A DNA stretch of 64,000 nt from Saprospiraceae bacterium. GTDB taxonomy: Bacteria > Bacteroidota > Bacteroidia > Chitinophagales > Saprospiraceae. Below are positions 63,887 through 64,000 of this stretch, piece by piece. The notes under the pieces are model-generated. The model made no database searches. It worked only from the letters and a program-made list of their open reading frames with translations, and was not told the DNA's origin. Position 1 is the first letter of the stretch. Each line of letters opens with the position of its first letter. The position numbers were made by a program, and so were the translations under genes. The stretch covers positions 18,136 through 82,135 of the forward strand of contig JAGFJA010000076.1 of the NCBI GenBank assembly GCA_024103005.1, written 5' to 3'.

Positions 63887-64000
63887 TGATGTTTGATGTT
63901 TGATGTTTGATGTTTGATGTTTGATGTTTGATGTTTGATGTTTGATGTTTGATGTTTGATGTTTGATGTTTGATGTTTGATGTTTGATGTTTGATGTTTG
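63887..64000. repeat. Perfect 7-bp tandem repeat at the 5' side of the first toxin gene
   Basis: TGATGTT repeated 16 times without error and running off the window end. On the coding strand the unit is open in all three frames and encodes the cyclic peptide HQTSNIK. It has no ATG, so if translated its start codon lies beyond 64000. Confidence 0.9.

Noticed and set aside
63887..64000. Possible CRISPR array or iteron origin
   Set aside because: Units are 7 bp, identical and without spacers; this is a simple sequence repeat.
57193..64000. Type VI secretion effector cluster
   Set aside because: The Tae4-like tip alone suggests it, but no Hcp, VgrG, PAAR or Tss gene is present and the proteins have lipoprotein-type N-termini.

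Overview
The window is a bacterial chromosome segment from a member of the Bacteroidota, probably Saprospiria or Chitinophagia-like. The support is a SusC/SusD pair, type IX secretion sorting domains of both kinds (Por-type on the LamG protein and the esterase, gliding type B on the PKD protein), lipoproteins with acidic residues just after the lipid cysteine, and many -7 boxes of the form TAnnTTTG, several of them placed 25 bases before the start codon. No rRNA or tRNA gene and no CRISPR array was seen.

Bases 1-21900 are a surface polysaccharide locus. The AT-rich first part (1-7800) holds glycosyltransferases, a polysaccharide deacetylase, a formyltransferase-like enzyme, two sugar-nucleotide SDR enzymes and the initiating sugar transferase. 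Bases 7800-10560 are a scarred accessory island with HicB-type antitoxin debris, a REP-like element, a 22-23 bp repeat cluster and an AAA ATPase/DUF4143 gene. Bases 10560-21900 hold two UDP-GlcNAc 2-epimerase homologues, the GDP-fucose route (gmd, fcl, manC), two more glycosyltransferases, an AbiE-type pair and a T9SS-exported esterase on the opposite strand. Degenerate 8-bp tandem arrays run up to some of these genes, in two cases to the start codon itself.

Bases 22000-41200 are mostly core functions: pabB and pabA, an APC permease, an ABC exporter with a barrel protein, dprA, an OmpH/Skp chaperone, tatA, a 2-oxoglutarate oxygenase, SusCD and pirin. Bases 41400-49700 form a glycan-use locus: a GH130 enzyme, an MFS transporter, a helical-barrel-like lipoprotein and a 1364-residue LamG/FN3 protein. 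Bases 50000-56900 hold an NlpC/P60 lipoprotein, a cobalamin riboswitch driving a BtuG-like propeller lipoprotein, an AsnC regulator, an S41-like protein, a TsaC/Sua5 protein and a PKD/T9SS type B protein.

The most interesting part is 57190-64000, read on the minus strand. Two paralogous lipoproteins share a middle domain but have different C-terminal tips. One tip matches the cysteine amidase family Tae4; the other is an unrelated domain that recalls DUF3289. Each is followed at once by a small exported protein that is a candidate immunity factor. Two broken copies of the Tae4 tip lie downstream as displaced cassettes, and a third immunity-like gene ends the locus. Both toxin genes carry a short tandem repeat of non-triplet unit (8 bp and 7 bp) at their 5' ends, in or next to the signal peptide codons. 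The gene nearest the window end also has a frame break at a run of nine A/T pairs exactly where the lipobox would be read. I read this as a polymorphic toxin system whose expression may be phase-variable.
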